Assembly (NCBI RefSeq): GCF_015711605.1
Contig: NZ_JABTEZ010000002.1
Location: 186,001 to 250,000 of the forward strand
Origin: Planomonospora sp. ID67723
GTDB lineage: Bacteria; Actinomycetota; Actinomycetes; Streptosporangiales; Streptosporangiaceae
DNA: 64,000 nucleotides
Direction of reading: 5' to 3'
The notes beneath the pieces are model-generated. The model did not search any database. It saw only the letters and a list, made by a program, of their open reading frames with translations, and had not been told where the DNA came from. This document shows positions 62,001 through 64,000 of the stretch, piece after piece. The stretch's first letter is position 1. Each line of letters opens with the position of its first letter. Made by a program: the position numbers and the translations under genes.

Positions 62001-64000
62001 TCTGGCTGGACGAGCTGCCCCTGAAGTCGCACGGCAAGGTCGACCGCGCCCGGCTCCCCGAGCCCGGTGACGAGCGCCCCGACCAGGAGGCCGGGTTCGC
62101 GCCGCCCGAGACCCCCCTGGAGGAGGCCGTCGCCCAGGTGTGGGCCCAGGTGCTGGGACTGGTCCGGGTCGGCGTGCTGGACGACTTCTTCGACCTGGGC
62201 GGCCACTCGCTGCTCGCCGCCCAGGTGGTCGCCCGCCTGCGGAGGGTCCTCCCCGCGGGCGGACGCCAGATCAGCATCCTCGACCTGTTCAAGCACCGGA
62301 CCGTCCGCGAGCTCGCCCGGCTCGCCGAGACCGCCCCCGGCGGGCCGCGCGCGCTCCTGCACCGCCTCACCCCGGCTCGTCCCGCCGCGCCCCCCGCCGT
62401 GCCCTCTTCCGCATCCCTCACCGGGACCCTGGTCTGCGTGCCGTACAACGGCGGCAGCGCGGCCGTCTACCAGCCGCTGGCCGACGCGCTGCCCGAGGAC
62501 TGGGCGCTGCACGCGGTGGCCGTCCCCGGCCAGGAGCTGGGCCTGGCCGAGGAGACGCGGCCGGTCGCCGAGGTCGCGGAGGGCTGCGCGGCGGAGATCC
62601 TCGCCGGAATCCGGGGCCCGGTCGTGCTGTACGGCCACTGCGGGCTCGGCGTCATGCTCACCGTGGAGATCGCCCGTCGCCTGGAGGCCGCCGGGCGGGC
62701 CGTCGAGGCCGTCTACCTCGGCGGGATCTTCCCCTTCGCCCGGCCCTCCTCCCTGCTGGGCAGGATCGCCGATCTGGCCGACCGGTTCCGCAGCGACCAG
62801 GCGTGGGCCAACGCCCTGCGCGCCGCCGGGCTCGACACCGACGAGCTCAGCCGCGAGGAGCTCACGCTGATGATCGGCAACCGGCGGGAGGGCACCCGGG
62901 AGACCGAACGCTACTTCACCCGGCTGCTGGCCGAGGGGGTCGAGCCGCTCCGGGCGCCGATCGTCTCCGTCGTGGGGGAGCGCGACCCGGCGACGGAGTT
63001 CTACCAGGAGCGCTACCGCGAGTGGCACCTGCTGACCGGCTCTGCCTCGCTGGCCGTCCTCGACGAGGCGGGGCACTTCTTCCTGAAGTACCGGGCGAGG
63101 GAGCTGGCCGAGATCGTCACCGGCGTCCACCGGGCCGTCGCCACCGGCGACACCGGGGCGCTGGGCCGTACCGCCCGGTCGACCTGGTGGCTGGAGGGCG
63201 TCTCCTCGCGCTCGGCGGACACCTCGGGCGTCCCGGACGCTCAGGACGTCCCCGGAAGCCCCGCCGTCCCGGCCGGTCCCGGCGTCGCCGGCGCTCCGGA
63301 CGGCCCGCCCCCCGGGGGCGTCCCGAACCCGTCGGACGGGGAGGCCCGGCCGCCGGCCGGACGGCGGGAGAACGCGCCCGCGGGACCGGCGCCGAGCATG
63401 AAACGCTTCGGGGCGGTGGCCGCCGGGCAGCTCGTGTCGATCATCGGGTCGTCGCTGACCGAGTTCGCGGTCCCGCTGTGGATCTACGTCACCACCGGGT
63501 CGCTCGCGAACTTCGCGCTGTTCTCGGTTCTGGCGCTGCTGCCCGGCCTGCTGGTCGCACCGCTGGCCGGCGCGCTGGTCGACCGCTACGACCGGCGCCG
63601 CGTCATGCTCGCCGGGGACGCCGGGGCGTTCGGCACGCAACTCGTCCTCGGCGCGCTGCTGTGGACCGGCAACCTGCAGGTGTGGCACATCTACCCGCTG
63701 CTGGTCGTGCTCTCGGTGGCGCTCACCTTCCAGCGCCTGGCCTACAACTCCGCGATCCCGCAGCTCGTTCCCAAACGCTTCCTCGGCCATGCCAACGGCG
63801 TGGTCCAGATGGTCACCGGAACCGCCCAGCTCGTCGTCCCCCTGGCGGCGGTCGGGCTGATGGCGGCGATCGGCCTGGAGGGCATCCTCGTCCTGGACGT
63901 GGTCTCCTACACCTTCGCGATCGCGGTCCTGCTCCTGGTCCGCTTCCCGAGGACGATGGCCGCCAGGCGCCGCGAGTCGCTGCTCGCCGAGATGGTGGAG
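59036..64000 (+). CDS. NRPS (C-A-T-TE) fused to an MFS transporter; runs off the window
   Basis: One uninterrupted frame of at least 1655 codons from GTG 59036, which overlaps the E2 stop. A short N-terminal docking-like helix (LSDAKRALLARRLRR) precedes a C domain (AHHAVVDG, near residue 192). The A domain has YVIYTSGTTGRPKGV near 664, the T domain LGGHSLLAAQ near 1054, and the thioesterase YGHCGLGV with Cys 1202. A Pro/Gly-rich linker of about 80 residues leads to MFS helices from residue 1455 (VDRYDRRRVMLAG is the loop motif). My specificity code is D-F-T-K-I-G-H-V-G, close to aspartate codes. The C-terminus is outside the window. Confidence 0.92.
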   Translation, partial: MTEIASTTPAEPAAPQAPPAPTVSAPAGATAQPELSDAKRALLARRLRRREETRAVTPRPPGTAVPLSHAQERLWFLEQYRPGLTAYTVPAVVRLRCPLDGEALRRALEGVAARHEALRMRFPTTEDGTPELVVDDPGPVRLDVVEAADQDAALGLFDAALAVPFDLERGPLLRAVLARIATDDHVLLVAAHHAVVDGWSFDIFFRELLALYDGETLPPPAVGYGDYAIWQRGRDLRRETDHWRGRLAGLPAIELPTDRPRPAEQGYDGAALGVRIDADLTRRLAELGRASNATPYMTLLAAFQVLLARYSGQADFAVGSPVAGRGLPELEGVIGMFVNTLVLRADLDGDPSFTAFLDRVRETTLDALAHAELPFDRLVTELNVVRDVSRAPLAQVAFALQNYADGGDDPRVAYLTPPVRTTRHDLALYLFETPEGLSGHFTYNTELFDPETVELLAARFETLLRSIVEAPDTPVGELSILSEEERDLVLRFGSAADPRPTGHRLLGDIVTAQAALTPDATAVVCEPAPDSAPGGAPARLTYAGLEHRSKAIAALLRRRYGVGPDVRVGILLDRSTDLAAAVLGVLAAGGAYVPLDPKQPRDRLAHMLGDSGAVAVLTTSAGRELVPDGHPVVCLDTCLDAAAGEGPPEETAFDDPGTTPDHLAYVIYTSGTTGRPKGVGVQHRQVLNYLAGVRERFAVEPGSVFTLLQSLSFDFGVTVFYLSLLTGGELHLLDPQAPVEELAGPLGRTDYLKMTPSHLASLLAAADPRELLPRKLLILGGEASTWSWARELAGHTTVANHYGPTEATVGVATHAVTGAAGSTGDSGNAGAALTLPVGGPLPGVRLYVLDDHLRLVPPGMTGEIYIGGDRLARGYLGQPGLTADRFLPDPYGEPGARMYRTGDLGRWLPEGELCFLGRRDLQVKVRGYRVELPEIESVLTGQEGIAQAVVELRGDRLVAYLVGERTPVGELRARLADRLPEYMIPGRFVWLDELPLKSHGKVDRARLPEPGDERPDQEAGFAPPETPLEEAVAQVWAQVLGLVRVGVLDDFFDLGGHSLLAAQVVARLRRVLPAGGRQISILDLFKHRTVRELARLAETAPGGPRALLHRLTPARPAAPPAVPSSASLTGTLVCVPYNGGSAAVYQPLADALPEDWALHAVAVPGQELGLAEETRPVAEVAEGCAAEILAGIRGPVVLYGHCGLGVMLTVEIARRLEAAGRAVEAVYLGGIFPFARPSSLLGRIADLADRFRSDQAWANALRAAGLDTDELSREELTLMIGNRREGTRETERYFTRLLAEGVEPLRAPIVSVVGERDPATEFYQERYREWHLLTGSASLAVLDEAGHFFLKYRARELAEIVTGVHRAVATGDTGALGRTARSTWWLEGVSSRSADTSGVPDAQDVPGSPAVPAGPGVAGAPDGPPPGGVPNPSDGEARPPAGRRENAPAGPAPSMKRFGAVAAGQLVSIIGSSLTEFAVPLWIYVTTGSLANFALFSVLALLPGLLVAPLAGALVDRYDRRRVMLAGDAGAFGTQLVLGALLWTGNLQVWHIYPLLVVLSVALTFQRLAYNSAIPQLVPKRFLGHANGVVQMVTGTAQLVVPLAAVGLMAAIGLEGILVLDVVSYTFAIAVLLLVRFPRTMAARRRESLLAEMVE

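Noticed and set aside
61163-63790. An 875-codon frame antisense to the NRPS-MFS gene
   Set aside because: Shadow of the adenylation, carrier, thioesterase and transporter domains; no recognisable motif.

Overview
The window is high-GC actinomycete DNA. The order rpsO-pnp-M16 peptidase-dapB, then dapA-rnj-ftsK-rimO-pgsA-cinA-clgR, matches the conserved core arrangement of Streptomyces and related mycelial actinobacteria. Gene content and many leaderless-looking starts (a TANNNT box 5-10 bases before ATG/GTG) fit a Streptosporangiaceae-type genome, such as Streptosporangium or Nonomuraea. That family assignment is an inference.

Layout. 1-0.6 kb: 3' end of ribF. 0.6-4.4 kb: a TetR regulator, a doubled palindromic operator, and a divergent operon of an amino-acid permease and an amidohydrolase. 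4.5-9.7 kb: core genes rpsO, pnp, an M16 peptidase and dapB. 9.7-24.5 kb: a mosaic accessory stretch between dapB and dapA. It holds menA, three GNAT acetyltransferases, a CGNR zinc-finger regulator, a MocR/EamA divergent pair, a diiron protein, a SnoaL-like protein, a peroxiredoxin, a VapBC-like pair, a double-GntR regulator, radC, a GntR-UTRA regulator and a degenerate GH20 secreted protein. A seven-hairpin array lies at 19983-20268. 24.6-35.6 kb: core genes dapA, rnj, ftsK, a RodZ-like protein, rimO, pgsA, cinA, clgR, a Nei glycosylase and an Rrf2 regulator.

35.8-45.7 kb: a carbohydrate/cell-wall salvage island. Two paralogous ROK regulators flank an operon of a lipoprotein binding protein, two permeases and two GH3 (NagZ-like) hexosaminidases. 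A VanX-like D,D-dipeptidase overlaps the second ROK gene. The parts suggest import and breakdown of GlcNAc- or muropeptide-type oligosaccharides.

45.7 kb to the right edge: a nonribosomal peptide gene cluster in two divergent operons. Leftward run an NRPS module (C-A-T, code near the glycine code), an MbtH protein, a free carrier protein, a free condensation protein and an N,N-dimethylformamidase-like protein. Rightward run an AMP-dependent ligase, a free condensation protein, a free carrier protein, pyruvate-dehydrogenase-like E1 alpha, E1 beta and lipoyl E2, and a large NRPS (C-A-T-TE) fused in frame to an MFS transporter that runs off the window. Such E1/E2 sets load two-carbon units onto carrier proteins in the naphthyridinomycin/quinocarcin pathways. 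The same logic is proposed here: an E1/E2-made or ligase-made acyl starter on a free carrier protein, extension by Gly-like and Asp-like modules, release by a thioesterase with Cys at the nucleophile position, and export by the fused transporter. I cannot match the cluster to a known product.
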